A DNA stretch of 64,000 nucleotides from Bryobacter sp. CoA8 C33 (GTDB lineage Bacteria > Acidobacteriota > Terriglobia > Bryobacterales > Bryobacteraceae), in the NCBI GenBank assembly GCA_019931185.1, contig JAINDK010000020.1, forward strand, positions 23,321 through 87,320. Direction: 5' to 3'. The position numbers were made by a program, and so were the translations under genes. The notes below the pieces were generated by a model, which worked only from the letters and a program-made list of their open reading frames with translations, did no database searches and was not told where the DNA came from. Shown here in pieces: positions 35,053 through 44,025 of this stretch (position 1 is the stretch's first letter; every line of letters begins with the position of its first letter).

Positions 35053-35079
35053 TCAAACATCTTTCTTAGCGGCCGAAGA
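35053..35079 (+). promoter_or_regulatory. candidate sigma28 (FliA) promoter of fliD
   Basis: TCAA (35053-35056), 15 bases and GCCGAAGA (35072-35079) repeat the arrangement found before fliC (TCAA-N15-TCCGATAT). The -10 matches FliA GCCGATAA at 6 of 8 positions. Transcription from about 35086 would leave a 22-base leader before the fliD ATG at 35108. Confidence 0.55.
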
Positions 35080-35107
35080 GACTTTCTGAGTAGACGAGTC
35101 AGAAGCG

Positions 35108-36463
35108 ATGGGCCTCACACCACTTACATTTTCCGGAATCAGTCAGTATTCCTCCGATTTTCAGACTATTCTTGAGCGCGTAACCACAATTGCCTCGTTT
35201 CCCTTGACGCAGTTGAAGAACGAACAAACCGATGTCGCCGCCAAGCGGCAATTGACCAATGAGCTCAACACCAGTGTCAAGCTATTAGGCGAACGCTTGA
35301 CGGCGTTGAAAGACATTGCCGCCAACCGTGGTGTATCCGCAACCAGTTCGAATACGGCGAAGCTCACCGTGGACACCGTCAATACCGGCACTCTCACTCA
35401 ATACAACTTAACTGAGGTCAGCTCCACGGCACGGTCCGCCTCGGAGACTTCGGTCGCAACCTTCGCGAGTTCCGCCACCACAACCGTTTCCACCACCGGC
35501 GTCATGCGCCTGACAGTCGGTAGCCAGAACTACGACCTGAATCTGCCTAGCGGGCAGAACAATCTCGTCGGTTTGCGCAACAAGATCAACTCTCTCAATG
35601 CCGGCGTTACGGCCACCATTCTCACCGTCGATGGCTCGACTAATGTATTGAGCGTCACCGCCAACACAACCGGAGCGCGCACCTTAAGCCTCCGGGACGA
35701 TCCGGCCGGCGCGAACACCAATTTCCTCACCGCCGCCAATCAAGGCAGCAATTTGAACTTCAAACTCAATGGAGTCTCTGTCAGCCGTGCTTCCAATCAG
35801 GTCAACGATCTGATTCCCGGCGTCAGCTTCACCGTGCGAGAGACGACAGCGGCAAACGAGACCCTCACGATCAATCTGACGAGCGACCGCTCAAAGCTTT
35901 CCGATGCCATCAGCGATTTTGTCGATGCCTACAATGCCGTGCAGGAAAAAGTGACGGCACAAGTTGGCAAAACAGCGGGCCTGCTGAGCGGCGATTACCT
36001 GGTTCGCGAGGCGCAGGATATCATGCGGCGCATCTCGAGTTTTGGTTTGGCCAATGGCACGGTAAAGAACTGGTCAGACTTCGGTGTCGATTTTGCCGCT
36101 AGCGGAGCCATCAGCTTTGATGTAACAAAATTCAATAGCCTCAGCGTTACCGTGCTTCAGGACAGCTTCGCCTTCTTCGCCGACACCACGGGACTGGGGC
36201 AGTTGAGCAAAACCACAGCTGCCTTTAGCGCCGATGTCACTGGCCTCGCCGCACTGCAGATTGCTCAGTATGACCGCACCGATATCCGGCTCGATGAGCA
36301 GATTCTTGTCCTTGAGGAGCGCATCAACCTCATCCGGCAAAACTACCTGCAAAAGCTGCAGGCAGCCGATGCTTTGTTGGGCGCTTTCGAATCGCAGCAA
36401 CGTGTGATTACCGCCTCCGTGGACAGTCTGAACCTCGTGCTGTACGGAAAACAGGAGGGCTAA
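35108..36463 (+). CDS. fliD: flagellar filament capping protein FliD
   Basis: A 451-residue FliD (HAP2), which caps the growing flagellar filament and assists flagellin insertion. The N-terminal coiled region (LTFSGISQYSSDFQTILERV, LTQLKNEQTDVAAKRQLTNE) and the C-terminal domain (LSDAISDFVDAYNAVQEKV, and EERINLIRQNYLQKLQAADA) match FliD. A beta-rich middle resembles flagellin-IN modules. It is separated by about 21 kb from fliC but carries a similar FliA-type promoter. The next gene begins in the TAATG overlap. Confidence 0.9.
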   Translation: MGLTPLTFSGISQYSSDFQTILERVTTIASFPLTQLKNEQTDVAAKRQLTNELNTSVKLLGERLTALKDIAANRGVSATSSNTAKLTVDTVNTGTLTQYNLTEVSSTARSASETSVATFASSATTTVSTTGVMRLTVGSQNYDLNLPSGQNNLVGLRNKINSLNAGVTATILTVDGSTNVLSVTANTTGARTLSLRDDPAGANTNFLTAANQGSNLNFKLNGVSVSRASNQVNDLIPGVSFTVRETTAANETLTINLTSDRSKLSDAISDFVDAYNAVQEKVTAQVGKTAGLLSGDYLVREAQDIMRRISSFGLANGTVKNWSDFGVDFAASGAISFDVTKFNSLSVTVLQDSFAFFADTTGLGQLSKTTAAFSADVTGLAALQIAQYDRTDIRLDEQILVLEERINLIRQNYLQKLQAADALLGAFESQQRVITASVDSLNLVLYGKQEG

Positions 36464-36795
36464 TGAGCGAATGGGACAAGGTCCTCGACGGGATCGAGCA
36501 GTGTGACCAGCGCGGCTACGCCGGGCCACTTTCCCACGATTCTGCCCGCCAGCGCGGCGCTCTTCTCCTGAGACTGAGTCAGTTGTGTGCGGCTCAACCC
36601 GAATGTGCCCCGACCTATCGGTATCGGCTCGAGGCCGTCGCGCGGGCCACTGAAAATTTGCGTGTCAGCTTCGAGGGCGAGCAGCGCGCCTGGCGGCAGG
36701 CAATCGAAGATCTAGAAGCCCATTGGCGGCGGTTGCGTAGTTTTCGCACAGCAGACGAAGCTACCGATCTCAGCTTGGTGAACCGCTTGGCCTAA
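36463..36795 (+). CDS. small helical protein, likely flagellar chaperone (FliT/FliS-like)
   Basis: A 110-residue, predicted all-helical, charged protein that starts in the stop codon of fliD (TAATG). It has no recognised motif and I cannot match it confidently to a family. Size, helical character and position directly after fliD are those of FliT- or FliS-type export chaperones, which bind FliD or flagellin. This is inference from context. Its last 26 bases overlap the convergent aldolase gene. Confidence 0.55.
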   Translation: MSEWDKVLDGIEQCDQRGYAGPLSHDSARQRGALLLRLSQLCAAQPECAPTYRYRLEAVARATENLRVSFEGEQRAWRQAIEDLEAHWRRLRSFRTADEATDLSLVNRLA

Positions 36796-37603
36796 CCGGC
36801 AATGCGGCTCCCTCTGCAATCTGGCCCGGGTGCGCCGAAATGCCGCGGATGATCGCCGAAGCACGCTCGAACAGCATCGCCGTCTCGTTGGCGCAGCCAA
36901 GAAAAAGAAACCCTTTTTCCTTCCACATCTGCATGAGCTCCAGCGAGCGGTTGTGCGTGCCAGGGGCAATGCCGCGGCTCAGGCAGGCATCCCGGATTTT
37001 CTCATAGGCAGCGACAAATTTCGGGTGTGTAAATTCACCAGGCACCCCGAGCGATACACTCAAATCCGCTGGGCCGATCATCACCACATCGATGCCGGGA
37101 ACCGCGAGCAACTCCTCCACCCGGTCGAGTGCGGTTTGCGTCTCGATTTGCAATACAACCATGGTTTCGGCATTGTAATGCTCGATCGCTTGAGGAATGC
37201 TCACGGCTGCATAGTCGTAATTAACAGGTGTGAGGCCATAGCCGCGGACCCCGGCCGGCGGAAACTTTGTCCAGGAAATGGCCTGGGCCAGCAGTTCCGG
37301 GCTTTCCACCCGGGGAAAAATCACGCCTGGAGCGCCCACATCCAGGGCTCGCGCCACCAGGGCATATTGCAGATCAGCGACTCGCACCAGTGGCGTAAAG
37401 TGGACGTACGGCGCGATGCGGCACAGATCCTGTACCGTTTCCAGATCAAAGCCCCCATGCTCACAATCGATAAAGGCCCAGTGAAATCCAGCCGCGGCCA
37501 GCAACTTGAGCACCTCCGGGGAGCGCAACTGGCCGAAGCCACAACCATACTGGAATTCTTTGTTCTGAAGAGCTTGTTTGACGAGATTCTTGCGCAAGGC
37601 CAT
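36770..37603 (-). CDS. HpcH/HpaI-family aldolase
   Basis: A 277-residue class II pyruvate aldolase-type protein, cleaving or forming 2-keto-3-deoxy sugar acids or 4-hydroxy-2-oxo acids. It shows GFHWAFIDCEHGGFDLETVQ, the metal-binding type segment VVLQIETQTALDRVEELLAV and VMIGPADLSVSLGVPGEF. It is intact, unlike the paralogue at 21266-22079, which could matter if the two are redundant. It lies 14 bases downstream of bshC on the same strand and may be co-transcribed, although no pathway link is obvious. Substrate unknown. Confidence 0.83.
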   Translation of the reverse strand: MALRKNLVKQALQNKEFQYGCGFGQLRSPEVLKLLAAAGFHWAFIDCEHGGFDLETVQDLCRIAPYVHFTPLVRVADLQYALVARALDVGAPGVIFPRVESPELLAQAISWTKFPPAGVRGYGLTPVNYDYAAVSIPQAIEHYNAETMVVLQIETQTALDRVEELLAVPGIDVVMIGPADLSVSLGVPGEFTHPKFVAAYEKIRDACLSRGIAPGTHNRSLELMQMWKEKGFLFLGCANETAMLFERASAIIRGISAHPGQIAEGAALPVRPSGSPS

Positions 37604-37617
37604 GAGCGGATTAGGCT

Positions 37618-39138
37618 CTAGCCTAACAAAAGCACATGATGGTCGTGGCAGCCGTGGTGGATGTTGTCCAGCAGGGTCGGGATCAGTTCGAGACCGAAAT
37701 CCGAGAGCAGCGCGAGCAGCGAGTAGTGCCTCTCCTGTAGGTGGCCCCGCGGCGCAAGCCGGTGGGAAAGATGCGCCGCCTGCCGTTGGGCCTGTTCGCT
37801 CTTGCGGAGCACTTCGGAAACCACCTTCGAATAATTTTTCGCAAACTGGTAGCGAATCTTGCGCCGCGATAGATCGAGGGCGGCCGCTAGAGTGGGGTCG
37901 AAGGCTTCCAACTGGTTTTCCAGTTCTTCGAGCGTCGATTCCAGGCGATTCTCCGTGTCTCGCAGCGTCCGTTTGAGGTCAGGCGGGATCAGGCGGTCGG
38001 CCAGCGTTTGGCGCACATGCTCCTCGTCTTGAAGAATGTCGGCAAACCGCACCCGGTAGCGTTCAATGATCTTGGCTGATTTTTCATCGACCAGGGTAAA
38101 GAATGCCCGTGGCAGCATCACCGGCATCCGGCCTAGCAGTTCCCGGTAAAGCACGGATGATTGAGCGAAGTAAGCGATTTCACCCGGGCCGGCAACGACA
38201 GCCGCCGTCGGGAATAGCCAATCCTGCCAAACCGGCCGCAACAATGCGTTCGGAGACAGCGCCGCGCCATGCGCGGCCATCGCTTCCCCGTCATAGGTTT
38301 GCGAATTGAATTTGAGCTGCCGCCGGCGGCCCGATTCGAGCAGAAAGAATAAGGATGTTTCGTCAGCCGCAAAGTGCACTTGCGCGTGGTAGCCGGCCGC
38401 GGCAAGCTCGCTGTTGCGCCGGACGAGCGAGCGCGATAACTCAGGCGCCCGGCGCGCCGCCGTAGCGAGAAACTCCGCCCCGATTCCCCGTAGCGCCGGC
38501 GCAAGCGGGTCGGCAAAAAGCATGCCCAGTGGCGCAAGCAGTTCCTTGAGCAGCCCGAGAAACGAATCGCCAAAACTCACGCCGTTGCGGTAGTGCCGCT
38601 GCGCCAGTGCGGCAACCTCCGGGCTTAGCGCCAACTCATTCGGAAGTCCAGCCAGCGCATGCACCCCGGCTGGCCGCCCGTCCGAGGCCGCCTCGGCCGT
38701 AATCGTTTGATCCCAAAAGGCAGCCGAGCGGATTTCCTCCACATCATGATCTTCCGTGGCTAGCCAAAACATCGGTATCGCCGGCTGGCCGGCCGCCGTC
38801 ATCTGGCGCGCCACCGAAATGGCGCTCAGCGCCTTATACAACGTGTAGGCAGGCCCGCCATAGAGTCCAACCTGCTGCCCGGTGAGCACCGCGACCGTTC
38901 CCGGCCGGGCGAAAATCTCAACAGATGGATGATCTCCGTTTACCTCACGCAACGCCGAGGCGACCGCCACCCGCCGCTCGGCCGGATACTCGATTTGCGA
39001 AACCGCTTTCGTTAATGCATCCGCATCAACCGGGTCAAAGGAAAAAAAGTTCTTGACGCGCTCAAAGTCGTAGAGAAAATCCACGAAAATGCGTGAAGAA
39101 CCCGGAAGCTCATTTTGACGTACACAGACTCCGGTCAT
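37618..39138 (-). CDS. bshC: bacillithiol biosynthesis cysteine ligase BshC
   Basis: A 506-residue BshC, thought to add cysteine to glucosaminyl-malate in the last step of bacillithiol synthesis. Recognisable stretches are GTVAVLTGQQVGLYGGPAYT, PMFWLATEDHDVEEIRSAAF, PRAFFTLVDEKSAKIIERY and a C-terminal coiled coil (TLEELENQLEAFDPTLAAAL) before LQERHYSLLALLSDFG. ATG 39138 was chosen because the frame upstream (to 39600) runs antisense to cyaY and is not family-like. Bacillithiol occurs in some Acidobacteriota as well as Firmicutes. bshA and bshB are not in the window. Confidence 0.88.
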   Translation of the reverse strand: MTGVCVRQNELPGSSRIFVDFLYDFERVKNFFSFDPVDADALTKAVSQIEYPAERRVAVASALREVNGDHPSVEIFARPGTVAVLTGQQVGLYGGPAYTLYKALSAISVARQMTAAGQPAIPMFWLATEDHDVEEIRSAAFWDQTITAEAASDGRPAGVHALAGLPNELALSPEVAALAQRHYRNGVSFGDSFLGLLKELLAPLGMLFADPLAPALRGIGAEFLATAARRAPELSRSLVRRNSELAAAGYHAQVHFAADETSLFFLLESGRRRQLKFNSQTYDGEAMAAHGAALSPNALLRPVWQDWLFPTAAVVAGPGEIAYFAQSSVLYRELLGRMPVMLPRAFFTLVDEKSAKIIERYRVRFADILQDEEHVRQTLADRLIPPDLKRTLRDTENRLESTLEELENQLEAFDPTLAAALDLSRRKIRYQFAKNYSKVVSEVLRKSEQAQRQAAHLSHRLAPRGHLQERHYSLLALLSDFGLELIPTLLDNIHHGCHDHHVLLLG

Positions 39139-39237
39139 GGATGCGTATCCAAAGGGACACAAACGTAACTTAGCAGATGCAATGCAGTCAGCGAAAGTGA
39201 CGGAAAGTTTGTTAGCTTCAGAGCAGAGGCTTTCGCG

Positions 39238-39564
39238 TTGACCGATTCCGAGTTCCAATTCCGCTGCGATGCGGCCATGACTGAATTGAATAAGGCCCTG
39301 CTCAAGGCCGCCGACGAGTTCGAGTTTGAGCCCGACTTCCAAGCCGGCGCTCTCAACATCGAATTCGAAGAACCCCGGGAAAAATTTGTCGTCAGCCCAA
39401 ATGCACCCGTTCACCAGGTCTGGGTCAGCGCCCGCGTAAAGAGCTACAAACTCGAGTGGTCTGATGACCGTGGAGCCTTTACCCTCCCCGCCACCGGACA
39501 AAGCCTTCGCGAATTGCTCGGTGCCCTGATCAGCGAACGCATGGGGGAAAGCGTCTCGCTCTAA
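39238..39564 (+). CDS. cyaY: frataxin-like iron donor CyaY
   Basis: A 108-residue frataxin homologue, which binds iron and modulates iron-sulfur cluster assembly. The acidic first helix (AMTELNKALLKAADEFE) is followed by beta strands ALNIEFEEPREKFVVSPN, HQVWVSARVKSYKLEW and a C-terminal helix (SLRELLGALISERMG). It starts at TTG 39238, with AGAGG 9 bases upstream. Its stop overlaps the hemW start (TAATG), linking it to a radical-SAM heme enzyme. Upstream it is 99 bases from the divergent bshC. Confidence 0.82.
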   Translation: MTDSEFQFRCDAAMTELNKALLKAADEFEFEPDFQAGALNIEFEEPREKFVVSPNAPVHQVWVSARVKSYKLEWSDDRGAFTLPATGQSLRELLGALISERMGESVSL

Positions 39565-40622
39565 TGGCCGGGGTCTACATTTCATACCCCTTTTGTGCAC
39601 AAAAGTGTAGCTACTGCAATTTTGCCTCCGGAGTTTTTCCTAAATCCGCTGAGCTTGTATACCAGAACAGGCTTCGAGATGAAGTCGCATTGCAAAATTG
39701 GCCCTGGATCCCCCAAACTGTCTATCTCGGAGGGGGTACTCCAAGTCTGTGGCCCATCGCGGCTTTGGCGGAAATCCTGGCTTTTATCCCAGGACGCCCT
39801 TGGCTCGAGGCCACCATGGAAGCTGCTCCCGGCTCTCTCACCGCGGATAAAGTGGCGGCATGGGTGGACATGGGTATCAACCGGGTCAGTCTTGGCGTAC
39901 AGAGCATGGTGGAGCCGGAAATTCGCAAAACCGGGCGAAAACACACTGCCGCCATCGTACGCGACGATGTCGCCCTGCTGCGGCAATCCGGTATCGACGC
40001 CATCAATATCGACCTGATTGCCGGCTTGGCGCTGCAAACCAAACAGACCTGGGAAGAAAGCCTCGAAGCCGTTCTGGCCCTCCAGGTTCCCCATATCAGT
40101 GTTTACTTACTCGAAGTCGATGAAGACAGCCGCCTCGGAGCCGAAGTCCTGCTCAATGGCAAGCGCTATGGTGCCCCCGAGGTGCCCAGCGAGGAGACTC
40201 AGGCCGAAATGTACCAGCGCGCCGTCGATCGCTTGGCCGTCGCAGGAATCGAGCGCTACGAAATCAGCAATTTTGCCCGTCCCGGCTGGGAGAGTCGCCA
40301 TAACCTCAAGTATTGGCAACTCGAGCCCTATCTCGGTTTTGGCGCCGATGCACATTCCTTCGATGGCCAGTGGCGCTGGCAAAACACAGACCATGTAGTG
40401 GACTACATCAAGCTACCCCCTGAATCGGCCGACAGGGAACGCGAAAAGTATTGGGTGGGTCTCCGCCTCAGTGCTGGTGTTGCCATTGAGCCCCAATGGC
40501 GGCCCACTGCCGATCGCTTGGCGTCAGCGGGTCTCCTCGAGTGGCGCCAAGGCAGAGCCCGGCTGACTGACCAGGGTGTACTTTTATCCAATGAAGTGTT
40601 TCAGGAATTCATCAGAGAGTAG
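39564..40622 (+). CDS. hemW: radical SAM heme chaperone HemW
   Basis: A 352-residue HemW (formerly HemN-like), a radical SAM protein that binds and transfers heme. The N-terminus gives [19 protein letters not shown], with the C-x3-C-x2-C cluster. [26 protein letters not shown] and [12 protein letters not shown] follow, then [20 protein letters not shown] and a C-terminal HemW-type domain. The Cys after CNF found in coproporphyrinogen oxidases is absent, which supports HemW. It starts in the cyaY stop and is followed by ltaE after 8 bases. Confidence 0.93.
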   Translation: MAGVYISYPFCAQKCSYCNFASGVFPKSAELVYQNRLRDEVALQNWPWIPQTVYLGGGTPSLWPIAALAEILAFIPGRPWLEATMEAAPGSLTADKVAAWVDMGINRVSLGVQSMVEPEIRKTGRKHTAAIVRDDVALLRQSGIDAINIDLIAGLALQTKQTWEESLEAVLALQVPHISVYLLEVDEDSRLGAEVLLNGKRYGAPEVPSEETQAEMYQRAVDRLAVAGIERYEISNFARPGWESRHNLKYWQLEPYLGFGADAHSFDGQWRWQNTDHVVDYIKLPPESADREREKYWVGLRLSAGVAIEPQWRPTADRLASAGLLEWRQGRARLTDQGVLLSNEVFQEFIRE

Positions 40623-40630
40623 GCATAATC

Positions 40631-41668
40631 GTGCAGAAAATTGATTTGCGTAGCGATACTGTCACGAAGCCGACCCCCGAAATGCGGGAGGCTATGGCAA
40701 AAGCCGAGGTCGGCGACGACGTGTATCAGGAAGATCCAACGGTAAACCGGCTGGAGGAACGGGCAGCGGAAATCCTGGGCAAGCAAGCCGGGCTCTTTGT
40801 TCCTTCCGGTGTCATGGGCAACACGATTGGGCTCAAGCTGCATACCGAGCACGGCCAGGAAGTCATTTGCGATTCCCGCAGCCACATCCTCAACTACGAG
40901 CTATCCATGCTCGCCTGGTTCGGCGGCTGTCTCGCCCGGCCCGTTCCCACCGCCGACGGCATCCTTAGCTGGGACGTCATTGCTCCCGAGATCCGCCAAG
41001 TGAGTCCGCACTGGGCGCCAACCGGTTTGATTGAAATCGAAAATACCCACAATGTCGGCGGCGGTATGGTCTATCCGCAGCCCATCCTCGACGAAATCTG
41101 TGATCGCGCCCACGAGCGCGGCCTCCCCGTCCATATGGATGGGGCCCGTCTTTTCAATGCCGCCGCGGCAAGCGGCTTCACTGCCCAGCGCATTGCCGAA
41201 AAGGTCGATACCGTCATGTTTTGCCTTTCCAAGGGCCTTGGCGCCCCCGTCGGCAGTATGCTCGTCGGCCCGCGGGCGCTGATGGACAAGGGCCGTCTCT
41301 ATCGCAAGCGCTTAGGCGGTGGCATGCGTCAGGCCGGCATCCTCGCCGCCGCCGGTCTGGTTGCCCTCGAAAAAATGCCGCTCCGCCTCGCCGAGGACCA
41401 CGCCAATGCCCGCTTCCTCGCCGAAAAGTTGGCCACTATCGAAGGAATTCGCCTCGATGCCAGCCGCGTTCGCACCAATATCGTCTTCTTCGATGTATCC
41501 GGAACCCCCTTTAGCGCAGCCCAATTTGCCGCACGGCTCGCCCGCGAAGGCGTCCTCATGAATGCCATGGGCCCCATGCTCGTCCGCCTGGTAACGCACT
41601 ACGACGTGCCTAAAGAATTGTGCGAAGTTGCCGTTAAGACTATCGAAAATGTGTTGAGGAAAGCATGA
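40631..41668 (+). CDS. ltaE: low-specificity L-threonine aldolase
   Basis: A 345-residue PLP enzyme that splits L-threonine or allo-threonine to glycine and acetaldehyde. It begins at GTG 40631 with [17 protein letters not shown], the family signature, and has [40 protein letters not shown] and the PLP lysine in [13 protein letters not shown]. Length is normal. Its stop overlaps the M3 peptidase start (ATGA). Confidence 0.93.
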   Translation: MQKIDLRSDTVTKPTPEMREAMAKAEVGDDVYQEDPTVNRLEERAAEILGKQAGLFVPSGVMGNTIGLKLHTEHGQEVICDSRSHILNYELSMLAWFGGCLARPVPTADGILSWDVIAPEIRQVSPHWAPTGLIEIENTHNVGGGMVYPQPILDEICDRAHERGLPVHMDGARLFNAAAASGFTAQRIAEKVDTVMFCLSKGLGAPVGSMLVGPRALMDKGRLYRKRLGGGMRQAGILAAAGLVALEKMPLRLAEDHANARFLAEKLATIEGIRLDASRVRTNIVFFDVSGTPFSAAQFAARLAREGVLMNAMGPMLVRLVTHYDVPKELCEVAVKTIENVLRKA

Positions 41669-43671
41669 ATCCATTACTGCATGTGCCGTTTGACATTCCT
41701 TTCGATCAGATTCGGATCGAACACATTGTTCCAGCAATCCGCGAACTGATTGAGAAATCACAAAAGGCGATTGATGCGGTAGCCGAACCGGAGGCCGGTC
41801 CCCAGGGTCAGCGTGGCTACGAAGACACGATTCTGGCTCTCGAGCAGGCAACGATTGACCTCGAAAATGCAATGGCTGTCGTGCGCCACCTCGAGGCAGT
41901 GCAAAATTCGGCCGAACTCCGGCAGGCCATCCAGACGATTGAGCCCGAGGTGAGTACCTTTTACTCGAGCATTCCTCTGAACGCGAAGTTGTGGCAGGCC
42001 ATCGCGGCTGTTTCCATCAACGGGCTCAAGCCCGTCGAGCGCCGATGCGTCGAAAAGCATATCGATTTCTTCCGCCGTCATGGCGCTGAGCTCGAGCCCG
42101 AGTCCAAAAAACGGCTGCTCGATCTGGATGTCGAACTGCAAGGCCTGTGCACGAAGTTTTCCTCGAACGTGCTCGATGCCACCAATGCCTTTGAGCTTGT
42201 CATCGCGGACGAAAACAAGCTGGCCGGCTTGCCGGAACATGCCAAGGCCATGGCCCGAGCTAACGCGGAGGCGAAGGGTGCAGCCGGATACAGGTTTACG
42301 CTGCAGGCACCCAGCTTGATGCCCGTTCTTACCTATCTCGAGGACGAAGAAATTCGCCGAACACTTTGGCAAGCCAATAACCGCCGGGCCATGGGCGGGG
42401 ATTTCGACAATCGCCTTCTGTTGCGGCGCATCCTCGAGCTGCGGCGAGAGAAGGCTCATCTGCTCGGTTTCTTTACTTTCGCTGATTTCGTTCTGGCCGA
42501 CCGTATGGCCCAGCGCGGTTTGGTGGCGCGCGAGTTCGTATACGAACTGGAGCACGCTACACGGGAGCGCTTCGCCGCCGAGCATGAAGAGTTGGAAAAA
42601 TTCGCCGGCAAGAAGCTCGAGCCTTGGGACTTGGCCTATTATTCCGAAAAGATGCGCTTAGCCCTCTACGATATCGATGAAGAGGCGCTTCGCCCCTACT
42701 TCGAGGTCAATCAGGTTTTGAAAGGCATGTTCCGCCTCTTTGAGGGTCTGCTAGGTATCGAGATTGTCGAGCCCCCGGGCGCCCAGGTCTACGATCCGGC
42801 TGTGACCTATTACGAGATCCATTCTGGTGGCCGGATGATGGGCGCCTTCTTCGCCGACTGGTTTCCCCGTGAGTCGAAGCGAGGGGGAGCCTGGATGCAG
42901 GGTCTCATCACCGGCGGACCGCGGCCCGATGGCAGTTTCGCTCCCCACCTCGGCGTCATCTGCGGCAATATGACCCCGCCTGCCCCCGGCAAGCCGGCCT
43001 TGCTCACCCACCGCGAAGTGGAAACGATTTTCCACGAATTCGGACACCTGCTGCACCACTGCCTGAGCGAGGTCGAGGTGCGTAGCCTCAGCGGTACCAG
43101 CGTGCCTTGGGATTTTGTCGAGTTGCCCAGCCAGATCATGGAGAACTGGTGCTGGGAACGCGCCTCCCTCGATTTCATCGCCCGTCACAACGAAACCGGT
43201 CAATCCATACCAGATGACCTGCTCGAAAAACTGCGCCGCGCGCGCACCTTCCGCGGCGCCTCCATGCAGATGCGGCAACTCGGCTTTGGCACCGTCGATC
43301 TTGTGCTGCACACGGATTTCGACCCAAATATCGAAATGGATCTGGTCGAGCTCTCAAACCACGTCTTGCAACGGTTTACTCCCGTGACACTACCCGAGGA
43401 TTACGGCATGATCCTCAGCTTCACTCATCTCTTCGCTCACCCCGTCGGCTATGCTGCCGGTTACTACAGCTACAAGTGGGCCGAAGTCCTCGATGCCGAT
43501 GCCTTCTCCCGCTTCCAGGAGGAAGGCGTTCTCAATCCCGCCGTCGGCCGCGAGTACCGCGAAAAAATCCTCTCCCAAGGCAATTCCCATGAGGTGCGAG
43601 AGCTCTTCCACAACTTTATGGGCCGGGAACCGAACCAGGAAGCTCTCCTCAAGCGGATCGGACTTCATTAG
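41665..43671 (+). CDS. M3 family oligopeptidase
   Basis: A 668-residue zinc metallopeptidase of family M3 (oligopeptidase A/PrlC-like), degrading short peptides in the cytoplasm. The zinc motif HEFGH is at residues 457-461 with the third ligand in WDFVELPSQIMENW. No signal peptide is present. The N-terminal helical domain starts PFDQIRIEHIVPAIRELIEK, as in oligopeptidase A. It is translationally coupled to ltaE and ends 36 bases before the AbrB-type gene. Confidence 0.92.
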   Translation: MNPLLHVPFDIPFDQIRIEHIVPAIRELIEKSQKAIDAVAEPEAGPQGQRGYEDTILALEQATIDLENAMAVVRHLEAVQNSAELRQAIQTIEPEVSTFYSSIPLNAKLWQAIAAVSINGLKPVERRCVEKHIDFFRRHGAELEPESKKRLLDLDVELQGLCTKFSSNVLDATNAFELVIADENKLAGLPEHAKAMARANAEAKGAAGYRFTLQAPSLMPVLTYLEDEEIRRTLWQANNRRAMGGDFDNRLLLRRILELRREKAHLLGFFTFADFVLADRMAQRGLVAREFVYELEHATRERFAAEHEELEKFAGKKLEPWDLAYYSEKMRLALYDIDEEALRPYFEVNQVLKGMFRLFEGLLGIEIVEPPGAQVYDPAVTYYEIHSGGRMMGAFFADWFPRESKRGGAWMQGLITGGPRPDGSFAPHLGVICGNMTPPAPGKPALLTHREVETIFHEFGHLLHHCLSEVEVRSLSGTSVPWDFVELPSQIMENWCWERASLDFIARHNETGQSIPDDLLEKLRRARTFRGASMQMRQLGFGTVDLVLHTDFDPNIEMDLVELSNHVLQRFTPVTLPEDYGMILSFTHLFAHPVGYAAGYYSYKWAEVLDADAFSRFQEEGVLNPAVGREYREKILSQGNSHEVRELFHNFMGREPNQEALLKRIGLH

Positions 43672-43681
43672 CCTACTGATT

Positions 43682-43703
43682 TTCTGAAATTCTGATATTC
43701 TGA
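43682..43703 (+). repeat. three tandem TTCTGA repeats before AbrB-type gene
   Basis: TTCTGA occurs at 43682-43687, 43690-43695 and 43698-43703, a strict 8-base period, ending 4 bases before the ATG of the AbrB-domain protein. Repeats in such a position often bind the encoded regulator. There is no obvious Shine-Dalgarno between repeats and start, so the repeats may also overlap the ribosome-binding region. Confidence 0.5.
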
Positions 43704-43707
43704 AGAT

Positions 43708-44025
43708 ATGCCAGAGGAATACTTGCAAATGGGCAAGCGTGGCACCGTCGTCATCCCTTCGAAGCTGCGAAAAAAACTGGGGTTGACCGATGGCTGCATG
43801 TTACTGGTGAGCGAAGATGACGGCTGTGTGCGGTTGCGGCTGGCTAAGGTATTGAATCCGGACCTCGAATCAGAGATGCGGCTGCGCCTGGCCCAACGGT
43901 TATTGAGCGGGGCGCAGGATTTGGGAGAGTATTTTGTCGCCATGGAAGAGGTGAGAAGAATGGGATTTGACCCTGACGAAATCCCGCATGAGCGGTACTC
44001 TGAAGGAAAGAGTACAAATCCGTGA
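43708..44025 (+). CDS. AbrB/SpoVT-domain DNA-binding protein (antitoxin-like)
   Basis: A 105-residue protein whose first 50 residues form a SpoVT/AbrB swapped-hairpin domain (MGKRGTVVIPSKLRKKLGL, then CMLLVSEDDGCVRLRL). The C-terminal half is helical (LGEYFVAMEEVRRMGFD) and could bind a partner. AbrB-type proteins act as transition-state regulators or as antitoxins that repress their own operon. It overlaps the AAA-ATPase gene by 4 bases (GTGA). The triple TTCTGA repeat immediately upstream is a likely autoregulatory site. No classic toxin is adjacent. Confidence 0.75.
   Translation: MPEEYLQMGKRGTVVIPSKLRKKLGLTDGCMLLVSEDDGCVRLRLAKVLNPDLESEMRLRLAQRLLSGAQDLGEYFVAMEEVRRMGFDPDEIPHERYSEGKSTNP

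Noticed and set aside
39139..39600. N-terminal extension of bshC
   Set aside because: It runs antisense through cyaY and lacks family similarity.
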